Shown: in pieces, positions 51,633-61,565 of the stretch
Numbering within the stretch: the stretch's first letter is position 1
Layout: each line of letters begins with the position of its first letter
Source: Stenotrophomonas rhizophila
GTDB taxonomy: Bacteria > Pseudomonadota > Gammaproteobacteria > Xanthomonadales > Xanthomonadaceae
Direction of reading: 5' to 3'
DNA: 64,000 nucleotides
Assembly (NCBI RefSeq): GCF_001704155.1
Contig: NZ_CP016294.1
Span: forward strand, 2,849,501 to 2,913,500
The notes under the pieces: generated by a model
The model's database searches: none
What the model was told of the DNA's origin: nothing
The model's input: the letters and a program-made list of their open reading frames with translations, nothing else
Made by a program: the position numbers and the translations under genes

Positions 51633-54011
51633 TCAACCGCGGATCCGGGCGTGGTGTTCACGCTCCATTGCGGCCACCGCCTCGGTGACCACCGCATCCA
51701 CGTCGCGGTCCGTCAGAGTGCGCGACTTGTCCTGCAAAATCAAGCCCATAGCGAGACTCTTGAAGCCCGGCTCGACCCCCTGGCCGACGTAGCGGTCGAA
51801 CAGGGTCACCTGGCGCAGCAGCGGGCCCACGGCCCGGCGCAGGGTGGCTTCCAGGTCCGTCCAGGCGGCCGCTTCCGGCACCAGGAAGGCCAGGTCGCGG
51901 CGTACCGAGGGGAAACGGGACAGCTCGGTGGCGCGCGGCAGGCTGCGGGCGGCCAGCGGGGCCAGGTCCAGCTCCATGCCGAACACGTCCACGTCGATGT
52001 CCATCGCCTTGGCCAGGCGCGGGTGGATCTGGCCGATCCAGCCGATGCTGGCGCCATCGCGCAGCACCTCGGCCGAGCGCGCCGGGTGGCCGTACGGGCG
52101 GGTGGAGGGCACGAAGCTGAGTGCGGCGCCGGAGGCGGCGGCCAGCGATTCCAGGTCGCCCTTGAGGTCATGGAAATCGACCTTGCGGGTGGCCAGGCCC
52201 CACTGCTGCGGGGTGGCATCGCCACACACGGCCACGGCCACGCGCTGGGTTTCCAGCGGGGCGGCGCCCTGCCCGGCCTGCGGATGGAACACGCGGCCCA
52301 GCTCGAACAGGCGCACGGTGCCCTGCTGGCGCGCGGCATTGCGGCCCAAGGTGGCCACCAGGCCCGGCAGCAGCGCTGGGCGCATCACCGCCAGCTCGGC
52401 CGACAGCGGGTTGGCCAGGGCCACCACGTTGTCCTGCAGCTGCCACTGGGCCAGCAGGCCGGCGTCGACGAAGGCGTAGTTGATGGTTTCCTGCAGGTCG
52501 CGGGCCACCAGCTGGCGGCGCGTGCTCAGGTCGTCCAGGCGGGTTTCGCTGGGCATGGCGATCCGCGCGGCACCGCCCGGCAGGGTGGTGGGAATGCGCT
52601 CGTAGCCGTGGATGCGGGCCAGCTCTTCAATGAGGTCCTCTTCGATGGCGATGTCGAAGCGGCGGCTGGGCGCGGTGACCTGCCAGCCATCGGCGGCGGC
52701 GGCCACGTCCATGCCCAGCGCGCGCAGGATGCGCTCCACGTCGGCATCGGCAATCTGGATGCCCAGCACGCGGGCGATGCGCGCACGGCGCAGGCCGATG
52801 GTGGCGGTGGCCGGCAGGTCGGCTTCGCGCACGGCTTCGGTCACCGGGGCCGGGGTGCCGCCGGCCAGGTCCAGCACCAGGCGGGTGGCGTATTCAATGG
52901 CGGTGCGCGGCAGCGCCGGGTCCACGCCACGCTCGAAGCGGTGGCCGGCGTCGGTGTGCAGGCCCAGCTTGCGGCCACGGCCCATGATGGCGGCCGGCGC
53001 GAAGTGCGCGGCCTCCAGGAACACGGCGGTGGTGTCGTCGGTGACGCGGGTGTCATGGCCGCCCATGATGCCGGCCAGGCCCACCGGACGGTCGGCGTCG
53101 GTGATGACCAGGAAGCCGTCATCCAGCGCGGCGTCGCGGCCATCCAGCAGCTTGAGGGTTTCGCCGGCGCGCGAACGGCGCACGGCGATGCTGCCCTGCA
53201 GGGTGCCCAGGTCGTAGGCATGCATCGGCTGGCCCAGTTCCAGCATCACGTACTGGGTGATGTCGACCAGCAGCGACACCGGGCGCACGCCGCTGCGGCG
53301 CAGGCGCTCGGCCATCCACAGCGGGGTGGCGGCGCGCGGGTTCACGCCTTCGATCACACGGCCCAGGTAACGCGGCGCTTCGGCGCCGGCGTCGAGGGCG
53401 ATGGTCAGTTCGCGGGTGCCCACGGCGGCGATCGGCGCGGGATTGAACGGCACCACTTCACTGGCGCACGCGGCGGCCACGTCGAAGGCGATGCCGCGCA
53501 CGCTGAAGCAGTCGGCGCGGTTGGGGGTGAGCTTGATCTCGATGCTGGCGTCGGGCAGGCCCAGGAACTCCACCAGCGACTGGCCCACCGGGGCGTCATC
53601 GGGCAGCTCGAACAGGCCCGAGGCGTCGCCATCCAGGCCCAGTTCCTTGGCCGAGCACAGCATGCCGTTGGAATCCACGCCGCGCAGCTTGGCCGCCTTG
53701 ATGTTGAAGTCGCCGATCTTCGCGCCGATCATCGCCAGCGGCGCGACCAGGCCCGGGCGCGCGTTGGGCGCGCCGCACACGATCTGCAGCTGCTCGCCCT
53801 GCCCGGCATCGACCTGGCAGATCTGCAGGCGGTCGGCTTCGGGGTGGCGCTCGGCGGTGACGATGCGCGCCACGACCACGTGGTCCAGGCTGGCGCCGAG
53901 GTCGGTGACCTCTTCAACTTCCAGGCCGATGGCGGTCAGCACCGCGCTCAGCTCGTCGCGCGAGGCGGTGGTGGGAACGTGGCTGCGCAGCCAGTTTTCA
54001 GAGAATTTCAT
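51633..54011 (-). CDS. pheT: phenylalanyl-tRNA synthetase, beta subunit
   Basis: A 792-residue subunit. An EMAP-like tRNA-binding domain (about 40-150, RIVTAERHPEADRLQICQVDAG) leads. B3/B4 editing domains (about 210-400) and B5 (about 400-475) follow. The synthetase-like domain (about 480-690) has the family AARQQGTVRLFELGRVF segment, and the ferredoxin-fold anticodon-binding domain ends the protein (RDVDAVVTEAVAAMER). It makes the alpha2-beta2 enzyme with PheS and hydrolyses mischarged Tyr-tRNA. It follows pheS by 58 bases. Confidence 0.97.
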   Translation of the reverse strand: MKFSENWLRSHVPTTASRDELSAVLTAIGLEVEEVTDLGASLDHVVVARIVTAERHPEADRLQICQVDAGQGEQLQIVCGAPNARPGLVAPLAMIGAKIGDFNIKAAKLRGVDSNGMLCSAKELGLDGDASGLFELPDDAPVGQSLVEFLGLPDASIEIKLTPNRADCFSVRGIAFDVAAACASEVVPFNPAPIAAVGTRELTIALDAGAEAPRYLGRVIEGVNPRAATPLWMAERLRRSGVRPVSLLVDITQYVMLELGQPMHAYDLGTLQGSIAVRRSRAGETLKLLDGRDAALDDGFLVITDADRPVGLAGIMGGHDTRVTDDTTAVFLEAAHFAPAAIMGRGRKLGLHTDAGHRFERGVDPALPRTAIEYATRLVLDLAGGTPAPVTEAVREADLPATATIGLRRARIARVLGIQIADADVERILRALGMDVAAAADGWQVTAPSRRFDIAIEEDLIEELARIHGYERIPTTLPGGAARIAMPSETRLDDLSTRRQLVARDLQETINYAFVDAGLLAQWQLQDNVVALANPLSAELAVMRPALLPGLVATLGRNAARQQGTVRLFELGRVFHPQAGQGAAPLETQRVAVAVCGDATPQQWGLATRKVDFHDLKGDLESLAAASGAALSFVPSTRPYGHPARSAEVLRDGASIGWIGQIHPRLAKAMDIDVDVFGMELDLAPLAARSLPRATELSRFPSVRRDLAFLVPEAAAWTDLEATLRRAVGPLLRQVTLFDRYVGQGVEPGFKSLAMGLILQDKSRTLTDRDVDAVVTEAVAAMEREHHARIRG

Positions 54012-54069
54012 GGTGTCACCCTGGTGGGCCCGGCGCATGCGCCTGGGCCGTGATGAATGTCGTTCGGCG

Positions 54070-55212
<1,143 letters not shown>

Positions 55213-55257
55213 TTACCCGCAGCCGTTGCGTTTGCACGGCAACGGCGGGGAGAGGAC

Positions 55258-55617
55258 TTATGCCGCCAGCGCGCCCTTGGCCTTTTCGGCCAGTGCTGCA
55301 AAACCAGCTGCGTCGTGCACGGCGATATCGGCCAGGACCTTACGATCCAGGGTGATACCCGCCTTGAGCAGGCCGTTCATGAAACGGCTGTAGCTCAGAC
55401 CATTGATGCGGGCAGCCGCGTTGATGCGGGTGATCCACAGCGAACGGAAATTACGCTTCTTCTGCTTACGACCGATGTAGGCGTACTGCTGGGCCTTGAT
55501 GACGGCCTGCTTGGCAACGCGGAACACCTTGCGGCGGGCGTTGTAGTAGCCCTTGGCCAGGGTCAGAATTTTCTTGTGGCGGCGACGCGCCTGTACGCCA
55601 CGCTTTACTCGTGCCAT
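55258..55617 (-). CDS. rplT: ribosomal protein bL20
   Basis: A 119-residue basic protein ([20 protein letters not shown]...) that binds 23S rRNA early in large-subunit assembly and in several bacteria represses its own operon. Residues such as [20 protein letters not shown] and [10 protein letters not shown] are conserved. It follows rpmI by 10 bases. Confidence 0.98.
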
Positions 55618-55627
55618 GGGTCAGTCC

Positions 55628-55825
55628 TCAGAGGTAGGGAAGCATACGGTTCAAACGGCCTGCGTCTTCTGCACGAACATGGTTCGTCTGACGCAGATTG
55701 CGCTTCCGCTTGGTCGACTTCTTCGTGAGGATGTGGCTACGGTTGGCGTGGCCAGCCTTGAACTTACCGGAGGCGGTCTTGCGGAAACGCTTGGCCGCCG
55801 CCCGGTTGGTCTTGATCTTGGGCAT
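55628..55825 (-). CDS. rpmI: ribosomal protein bL35
   Basis: A 65-residue basic protein ([20 protein letters not shown] ... [15 protein letters not shown]). It is a large-subunit protein conserved in operon with rplT. It lies 552 bases downstream of infC across a repeat-rich gap, unlike the tight spacing in many bacteria. Confidence 0.98.
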   Translation of the reverse strand: MPKIKTNRAAAKRFRKTASGKFKAGHANRSHILTKKSTKRKRNLRQTNHVRAEDAGRLNRMLPYL

Positions 55826-56107
55826 TGCAATGTCCTTGATGATGTTTTGTCACTGACCAGGGCGGTGGCATTGCCACACTTTCCGTCCGTGCCCTTGCCT
55901 GCTTGTAAGCCCGGGATCCCCGTTGGGAACCAGGCCGGTCCTGTTGCCGTTGAAAAGCTTGAAACCGTTCAAAACAGCAGCCCCGCGAAAAAAACGGGGT
56001 CGCCCATTATGCATGGGTTGGGGAACGGGTGCAAGCTGTTGATCAGGCGGGGTTTGCCGGGTCTTGGGCCCGGAACCTGAACGAAACGGACGGCATTGCC
56101 GTCACAG

Positions 56108-56300
56108 CGACTGGGTGTCGCCGGCTGGGTGTCGCCCGACTGGGTGTCGCCCGGCTCGGTGTCGTCGGCTGGGTAGAGCCGACTGTTAGTCGGCTGCCCT
56201 TGGCGGCATGGCGGGAAAGCAGCCGACTAACAGTCGGCTCTACCCCGTCGTACCCCGGCTCTACCCCGTCGTACCCCGTCGTACCGCCGTCGCCACCCCG
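56108..56300. repeat. degenerate tandem repeats around an SMAG dimer
   Basis: On the left, units of CTGGGTGTCGCC(C)G recur about four times (56111-56170). On the right, units of CTACCCCGTCGTACCCCGG recur (56240-56290). Both sets look like worn copies of the GTAG end of the dimer at 56171-56245. Confidence 0.7.
56171..56245. repeat. SMAG-type REP dimer
   Basis: Arms 56171-56197 and 56219-56245 are a perfect 27-bp inverted repeat with GGGTAGAGCCGACTG at the left end and its complement at the right. The loop is 21 nt. The arms share the GAGCxGACTGTTAGT core with the cluster at 47483-47551. Confidence 0.9.
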
Positions 56301-56377
56301 TCGCCTGCCCAGGAGCCGACGAACCGGGGGTTCCGCGCGGCCACGTTCGACGTGGCGCGCGTCGCGCCAGAGCGCGG

Positions 56378-56902
56378 TTACTTCTTCTTCGGCGCGATCA
56401 TCATGACCATCTGGCGGCCTTCCAGGCGCGGGCGGGACTCGATCACGATGTCCTCGCCCAGATCGGCTTCGATCCGGTTGGCCATTTCGCGACCCAGTTC
56501 CTGATGGCTCATTTCACGACCACGGAAGCGGATGTTCACCTTGATCTTGTCACCCTCTTCCAGGAAACCGCGCATCTTGCGCAGCTTGATCTGGTAGTCG
56601 CCTTCATCGGTGACCGGGCGGAACTTCACTTCCTTGATCTCGACCTGCTTGGTCTTCTTCTTGGCCTCGTTGGCCTTCTTCTGCGCTTCGAACTTGAACT
56701 TGCCGAAGTCCATGATCTTGCACACCGGCGGATCAGCCTGCGGCTGAATCTCGACCAGGTCCAGACCTTCGTCTTCGGCCATCGACAGCGCTTCGTCACG
56801 CGTCAACACGCCAATCATTTCACCGTCACTGCCGATCACGCGTACGCGCGGCACCCGGATTTCCTGATTCTTGCGGTTCTGTTTGTTGTCAGGGGTACTG
56901 AT
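56378..56902 (-). CDS. infC: translation initiation factor IF-3
   Basis: A 174-residue IF3. It binds the 30S subunit, prevents 50S joining and checks the start codon. The N-domain has [16 protein letters not shown] and [23 protein letters not shown]; a Lys-rich linker ([21 protein letters not shown]) and the C-domain ending APKKK follow. No ATG, GTG or TTG sits at the expected start. Reading from an ATC at 56900-56902 gives (M)[12 protein letters not shown], the family N-terminus, with GGGAG eight bases upstream. Most infC genes use AUU, AUC or AUA, which lets IF3 repress its own translation. A TTG at 56926 is the longer alternative. Confidence 0.95.
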   Translation of the reverse strand: MSTPDNKQNRKNQEIRVPRVRVIGSDGEMIGVLTRDEALSMAEDEGLDLVEIQPQADPPVCKIMDFGKFKFEAQKKANEAKKKTKQVEIKEVKFRPVTDEGDYQIKLRKMRGFLEEGDKIKVNIRFRGREMSHQELGREMANRIEADLGEDIVIESRPRLEGRQMVMMIAPKKK

Positions 56903-56915
56903 ATTGCAATCTCCC
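56900..56915 (-). promoter_or_regulatory. Shine-Dalgarno GGGAG and AUC start of infC
   Basis: GGGAG (56915-56911 on the minus strand) stands eight bases before ATC at 56902-56900. The spacing supports this as the start rather than the TTG at 56926, which lacks a purine-rich site at that distance. Confidence 0.7.
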
Positions 56916-56927
56916 AGAGGAATCAAA

Positions 56928-56957
56928 CCGGCCCTCGCGGATCATCCGCAGGGCCGG
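56928..56957 (-). repeat. hairpin between thrS and infC
   Basis: The arms CCGGCCCTCGCGGAT and ATCCGCAGGGCCGG pair with one bulge, forming a very stable stem eight bases after the thrS stop and upstream of the infC ribosome site. TTTGATT follows on the minus strand. It could be an RNA-processing site, a weak terminator or a translational control element. Confidence 0.7.
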
Positions 56958-56964
56958 GACTTTC

Positions 56965-58869
56965 TTACACAGACTGTTCTGCCTGCAACCGCTCGACGAA
57001 CGCCTGGACGGACATGCTGCCCAGATCCTCGCCCGAGCGCGTACGCACGGCTACGGCGCCATTTTCCTTCTCACGGTCGCCCACCACCAGCAGGTACGGG
57101 ACCCGCTGCAGCGTATGCTCGCGAATCTTATAACCGATCTTCTCATTGCGCAAATCCGACGTTACCCGGAAGCCTTGATCTGCAAGGGTTTTCGTTACTT
57201 CCTGCACGTATTCAGCCTGGGCGTCGGTGATATTGGCCACCACCGCCTGGGTCGGGGCCAGCCAGGCCGGGAACTGGCCGGCGTGGTGCTCGATCAGGAT
57301 GCCGATGAAGCGCTCCATGGAGCCCACGATGGCCCGGTGTAGCATGACCGGGTGCTTCTTCTGGCTGTTTTCGTCCACGTACTCGGCGCCGAGGCGGCCG
57401 GGCATCATGAAGTCGACCTGCATGGTGCCCAGCTGCCAGGTGCGGCCGATGGCGTCCTTGAGGTGGTATTCGATCTTCGGGCCGTAGAAGGCGCCCTCGC
57501 CCGGCAGCTCCTGCCATTCCACGCCACAGCTGGACAGCGCCGAACGCAGCGCGGCCTCGGCCTTGTCCCAGGTGGCATCGTCGCCCAGGCGCGATTCCGG
57601 GCGCAGGGCGATCTTGATCTGGATCTCCTCGAAGCCGAAGTGCTGGTACACCGCCAGCGCCTGCTGGTGGAACGCGGTCACTTCCGATTCGATCTGCGAT
57701 TCGGTGCAGAACACGTGGCCGTCGTCCTGGGTGAAACCACGCACGCGCAGGATGCCGTGCAGCGCGCCGGAGGGCTCGTTGCGGTGGCACGAGCCGAACT
57801 CACCGTAGCGGATCGGCAGGTCGCGGTAGCTGTGCAGGCCCTGGTTGAACACCTGCACGTGGCCCGGGCAGTTCATCGGCTTGACCGCGTAGGTGCGCTT
57901 CTCCGATTCGGTGAAGAACATGTTGTCCTGGTAGTTGTCCCAATGGCCGGACTTCTTCCACAGGCTCACGTCCAGGATCTGCGGGCAGCGCACTTCGCCG
58001 TAGCCGCTCTTCTGGTAGACCTTGCGCATGTACTGTTCCACCACCTGCCACAGGGCCCAGCCCTTGGGGTGCCAGAACACCAGGCCCGGGGCCTCTTCCT
58101 GCAGGTGGAACAGGTCCTGCTGCTTGCCGATGCGGCGGTGGTCGCGCATTTCGGCTTCTTCGATGCGCTTGATGTAGGCCTCAAGCTGCTTCTTGTCGGC
58201 CCAGGCGGTGCCGTAGATGCGCTGCAGCTGCTCGTTCTGCGCATCGCCGCGCCAGTAGGCGCCGGAAATGCGGGTCAGCTTGAAGGCCTTCAGGAAGCGC
58301 GTATTGGGCACGTGGGGGCCGCGGCACATGTCCACGTATTCCTGGTGGTAGTACATGCCCATGGCCTGGATGTCCGGCGACATGTCTTCGATCAGGCGCA
58401 GCTTGTAGTCCTCGCCACGGGCTTTGAAGATTTCAATCACCTCCGCGCGCGGGGTCATCTTCTTGACCACGTCGTAGTCCTGCGCGATCAGCTCGCCCAT
58501 GCGCTTTTCGATGGCGGCCATGTCGTCCGGGGTGAACGGGCGCTCGGAGTGGATGTCGTAATAGAAGCCTTCGGCGATCACCGGGCCGATCACCATCTTG
58601 GCGTCCGGGTACAGCTGCTTGACCGCATGACCAACCAGGTGCGCGGCCGAGTGGCGGATGATCTCCACGCCTTCCTCGTCCTTGGCGGTGATGATGCGCA
58701 GGCTGGCGTCGTGGTCGATGACGTCACTGGCATCGACCAGCCTGCCGTCCACCGAACCGGCGATGGTGGCCTTGGCCAGGCCGGCGCCGATCGACTGGGC
58801 GACGTCCATGACACTGACGGGGTTTTCGAACTCACGGCGGCTGCCGTCGGGAAGCGTGATCGCAATCAT
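56965..58869 (-). CDS. thrS: threonyl-tRNA synthetase
   Basis: A 634-residue class II synthetase. The N-terminal TGS domain (about 1-62, [23 protein letters not shown]) and editing domain (with [16 protein letters not shown]) precede the catalytic core. The core has [38 protein letters not shown] and the [11 protein letters not shown] segment. The anticodon domain contains [23 protein letters not shown]. It charges tRNA-Thr and clears Ser-tRNA-Thr. The start [10 protein letters not shown] is set by family; an upstream extension is non-conserved. It leads the leftward thrS-infC-rpmI-rplT-pheST-ihfA cluster. Confidence 0.98.
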   Translation of the reverse strand: MIAITLPDGSRREFENPVSVMDVAQSIGAGLAKATIAGSVDGRLVDASDVIDHDASLRIITAKDEEGVEIIRHSAAHLVGHAVKQLYPDAKMVIGPVIAEGFYYDIHSERPFTPDDMAAIEKRMGELIAQDYDVVKKMTPRAEVIEIFKARGEDYKLRLIEDMSPDIQAMGMYYHQEYVDMCRGPHVPNTRFLKAFKLTRISGAYWRGDAQNEQLQRIYGTAWADKKQLEAYIKRIEEAEMRDHRRIGKQQDLFHLQEEAPGLVFWHPKGWALWQVVEQYMRKVYQKSGYGEVRCPQILDVSLWKKSGHWDNYQDNMFFTESEKRTYAVKPMNCPGHVQVFNQGLHSYRDLPIRYGEFGSCHRNEPSGALHGILRVRGFTQDDGHVFCTESQIESEVTAFHQQALAVYQHFGFEEIQIKIALRPESRLGDDATWDKAEAALRSALSSCGVEWQELPGEGAFYGPKIEYHLKDAIGRTWQLGTMQVDFMMPGRLGAEYVDENSQKKHPVMLHRAIVGSMERFIGILIEHHAGQFPAWLAPTQAVVANITDAQAEYVQEVTKTLADQGFRVTSDLRNEKIGYKIREHTLQRVPYLLVVGDREKENGAVAVRTRSGEDLGSMSVQAFVERLQAEQSV

Positions 58870-59290
58870 GGCTGGGGCTTTGTGCTGGTGGGCCTGCGGC
58901 GCAGGCCAGGGAAACAGGGTCGAGGGTGTCCGGGGCGCGCGGCCGGATAAAAGAAAAGCGCCATGAAGGCGCCTGGGCAAGGGGCCGTCATGACGTTCAG
59001 CGCTGGGCGGTGGTAGTGCTCATGTCGCACGCTGGACCGGCGCTGGGCGCGGGTCACCTTGTTGCCTCGAGGTGGATGCCTCGATCTTAAACCAAACGGC
59101 CGGGGAAGCCCAATCCCGACGGCATTCGCCCGGTGGCGGGCACTACTGAACAGGCCGCTGTGGCGATTGAAAACAGCAATGATTACCATGCGCAGGTTGC
59201 CGCACCGCCCGGCCCGTCTTCGTTTCCAAGGATTTCCATGCCCTGCGCCGCCCCTTCGGCCCGCACGCCCCTGCCCCGCGCGGCGCGCCC
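58870..59290. other. divergent spacer between thrS and DUF3325-like gene
   Basis: About 420 bases with no credible gene. It holds the promoter and leader of the leftward thrS operon and, at 59169-59187, a Fur-box-like sequence ahead of the rightward operon. Confidence 0.65.
59169..59187 (+). promoter_or_regulatory. Fur-box-like sequence
   Basis: GAAAACAGCAATGATTACC agrees with the classical 19-bp Fur consensus (GATAATGATAATCATTATC) at 12 of 19 positions by direct comparison. It lies about 104 bases before the first gene of a putative iron-linked operon. This is below the score of strong Fur boxes. Confidence 0.35.
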
Positions 59291-59590
59291 ATGCTGAGCG
59301 CCGATGCCCTGGCCCTGCTGTATTGCGCGCTGGCCGGCGCCGCCTCGGCCTTTTCGGCGCTGGCCTTCTATGCTGCCTCCCCGCACTGCCGCTGGCCCCG
59401 CCTGCGCCGCGCGGGGCGGCTGGGCCGCCAGCTCGGGCTGGTGGCGGCGGCCACCTCGCTGTGGCTGTGGATGGGCCAGCTGGGCTTTGCCACCGGCTTC
59501 TGCGTCACCCTTGGCGGCTGGATGCTCACGGCGATGGTGTTGCCCTATGTTGCTGCCTGGACGCGGCCGGATGCGGAGGCGCGGCGCTGA
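59291..59590 (+). CDS. DUF3325-like small membrane protein, 99 aa
   Basis: The 99-residue protein has three hydrophobic segments (about 6-27, 47-68, 70-90). LYCALAGAASAFSALAFYAAS and a following RLGRQLGLVAAATSLWLWM resemble DUF3325 proteins, which accompany siderophore receptors and PepSY proteins. The match is by pattern only. Its TGA overlaps the next ATG (TGATG), so the operon is translationally coupled. Confidence 0.7.
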   Translation: MLSADALALLYCALAGAASAFSALAFYAASPHCRWPRLRRAGRLGRQLGLVAAATSLWLWMGQLGFATGFCVTLGGWMLTAMVLPYVAAWTRPDAEARR

Positions 59591-59853
59591 TGTGGGCACG
59601 TGCACTGGCCGGCCTGCTGGCGGGCTTCTTCGTGGCTGCGGCCGTCACCGGGTTGATCACCTGGCTGCCGCCAGGTCCGTGGCAGTCGGTGATCGTGCCC
59701 GGCATGATCGCCTTCATTCCATTGTGGATGCTGGCCGCGCTGTGGGCCTTCGCATTCCGCACCGGGCCGCGCGCGTGGGGGTGGCTGAGTGCCAGCGCCG
59801 CGTTCGGCTTCGGCCTGCTGTGGCTGCTGCGCCACTTCCACTGGGTGCAGTGA
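59590..59853 (+). CDS. DUF3649-like small membrane protein, 87 aa
   Basis: The 87-residue protein has three hydrophobic segments (about 5-25, 35-57, 62-82). ARALAGLLAGFFVAAAVTGL and PLWMLAALWAFAFRTGPRAW fit the DUF3649 family found in iron-uptake operons, by pattern only. It overlaps the preceding gene by one base and is followed ten bases later by the PepSY protein. Confidence 0.7.
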   Translation: MWARALAGLLAGFFVAAAVTGLITWLPPGPWQSVIVPGMIAFIPLWMLAALWAFAFRTGPRAWGWLSASAAFGFGLLWLLRHFHWVQ

Positions 59854-59863
59854 GGCCTATTCG

Positions 59864-61432
59864 ATGAAATTCAGTTCGCTCACCCTGCGTACCTTCACCA
59901 CCGTGCACACCTGGGTTGGCCTGGTGGCCGGCTTTGCGCTGTTCGTGGCGTTCTATGCCGGCGCCATCACCGTGTTCCACCATGACCTGCCGCTGTGGCA
60001 GTCGCCGCAGGGCATGGACCAGCCAGCGCAGACCCTGGACGATGCACAGCGGCTGCTCGATGGGGTGCTGGCCAGACACCCCGATGCGCGAAAGCACGTG
60101 GGCATGACCTTCCCCGGTGCGGAAACGCCACAGTCCATCGCGTACTGGCAGGATGCCAAGGGAACCTGGCTGTTTGCCTGGGCCGACCACGTGGATGGCA
60201 GCCCCACCCCGCCACAGGCCGGCCTGGCCGAGCTTGTCAACGAACTGCACTACACGCTGGGCCTGCCGGTGGCCGGCATCTACCTGATGGGCGTGGTCAG
60301 CCTGCTGTACGGGTTGGCGCTGCTGTCCGGGCTGGTGATCCACCTGCCCAAGCTGGTGGGCGACCTCTTCGCGCTGCGTCCGGGCCGCAACTTCAAGCAG
60401 ATGTGGCAGGACGCGCACAACGTGATCGGCGTGCTCAGCCTGCCCTTCCACCTGCTGTTCGCGGTAACCGGTGCGCTGCTGTGCCTGATGTTCCTGCAGA
60501 TGGCCGCGCTGAACCCGCTGATCTACGACGGCAAGCTGCTGGCAGCGCTGCCGGGGGCAACCGATACCGCGCCGATCCGCGCGCCCGCCAACGAGCCGGT
60601 GCGTGCCGGCAGCCTGGCCATGCTGCATGCGCGGGCGATCGCGGTGGCGAACGACAAAGGCCAGGCAGTGTTTGAGCCGGCCTACCTGAAGCTGGCCAAC
60701 GCCGGTGACCGCAACGCCGTGATCGAAATCACCGGCGATGGCGGCGTGGCGCTGGGCCCGCTGGGCGCGGTGGCGATGGATGCCAATACCGGCGATGTGC
60801 TGCACACCCAGCTGCCGGGGCATCGCGATGCCAACCACGCCACGCTGGCGGCGGCGTATGCGCTGCACTTCGGCGAATTCGGCAACGGGCTGGTGCCGTG
60901 GCTGTACTTCGTGCTCGGCCTGGGCGGGGCGTTCCTGTTCTATTCGGGCAACCTGCTGTGGATCGAGTCGCGCCGCAAGCGCCGCCAGGCCACCCAGGGA
61001 CGCGCGCAGGTGAACATGGCGCGGGCCACGGCAGGCGTGTGCATCGGGCTGTGCGTGGCGATATCGGCGGCGTTCGTGAGCGTGCAACTGCTGGAGCACC
61101 TGGCCCCGGCCCATGCGGATGCGGGCATGCGCTGGACCTGCTTCCTGGTCTGGGGCGGCTCCGCCCTGTGGGCGGCGCTGCGCGCGCCGTCCAAGGCGGC
61201 GGTGGAGCTGCTGTGGGCTGCGGCGGCGGTGACCGCGCTGATCCCGGTGGTGCACGGTGCGATGAGCGGGCTGTGGCTGTGGACCAGCGCCGCGCGCGGC
61301 TACTGGCCGCTGTTCTGGGTGGACGGCGTGGCGCTGGCGATGGCGCTGGGCTTTGCCGCCATGGCGCGCGCAACGCAGCGCAGGGCCGTAAACGGCGACC
61401 CCAACAGCGTATGGGCGCACACGCGGGCGTAA
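59864..61432 (+). CDS. PepSY-associated transmembrane protein
   Basis: A 522-residue inner-membrane protein. TM1 is near 15-40 (HTWVGLVAGFALFVAFYAGAI), and a first PepSY-like periplasmic part follows. Pairs of TM helices lie near 145-185 and 200-230, then a second periplasmic part (about 235-335), and four or more helices at the C-terminus. His residues in HTWVG, HHDLP and LHYTLGLP helices could bind haem or iron, as proposed for FhuF/FsrB-like ferric reductases. With DUF3325/DUF3649 neighbours it is probably a ferric-siderophore reduction or uptake accessory. Confidence 0.85.
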   Translation: MKFSSLTLRTFTTVHTWVGLVAGFALFVAFYAGAITVFHHDLPLWQSPQGMDQPAQTLDDAQRLLDGVLARHPDARKHVGMTFPGAETPQSIAYWQDAKGTWLFAWADHVDGSPTPPQAGLAELVNELHYTLGLPVAGIYLMGVVSLLYGLALLSGLVIHLPKLVGDLFALRPGRNFKQMWQDAHNVIGVLSLPFHLLFAVTGALLCLMFLQMAALNPLIYDGKLLAALPGATDTAPIRAPANEPVRAGSLAMLHARAIAVANDKGQAVFEPAYLKLANAGDRNAVIEITGDGGVALGPLGAVAMDANTGDVLHTQLPGHRDANHATLAAAYALHFGEFGNGLVPWLYFVLGLGGAFLFYSGNLLWIESRRKRRQATQGRAQVNMARATAGVCIGLCVAISAAFVSVQLLEHLAPAHADAGMRWTCFLVWGGSALWAALRAPSKAAVELLWAAAAVTALIPVVHGAMSGLWLWTSAARGYWPLFWVDGVALAMALGFAAMARATQRRAVNGDPNSVWAHTRA

Positions 61433-61565
61433 CGGACAAAGCGCGTGGCCCGCTTTGCATCGCCAGATGCAGGCTGGGTGCCGCTTTCAGAATTCTTCAG
61501 GCGTTCTTCCAGCACTTCAGACGCGGTGCTGGCGTAGTGGCACCTCACTTCCGAGGAGCGCCACC

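Larger units (their letters stand above)
55826..56377. other. repeat-rich spacer between infC and rpmI
   Basis: The 552-base gap has no credible gene. It holds degenerate tandem repeats on both sides of an SMAG-type dimer (56108-56300) and, near rpmI, the sequence upstream of the ribosomal genes where an L20 autoregulatory structure would be expected; I cannot identify one by eye. Confidence 0.6.

Noticed and set aside
51600..54053. An open frame of about 800 codons on the plus strand, antisense to pheT.
   Set aside because: The pheT protein on the other strand is conserved along its full length. High G+C leaves few stop codons in the mirrored frame, and the antisense product is low-complexity (Gly/Ala/His/Gln-rich).
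55980..56005. A CCCCG / CGGGG stem near 55990 as the infC terminator.
   Set aside because: On the minus strand the T-run falls in the loop rather than after the stem, so it does not have terminator form.
55826..56377. Short open frames and possible genes in the infC-rpmI gap.
   Set aside because: They consist of translated tandem repeats and REP arms.
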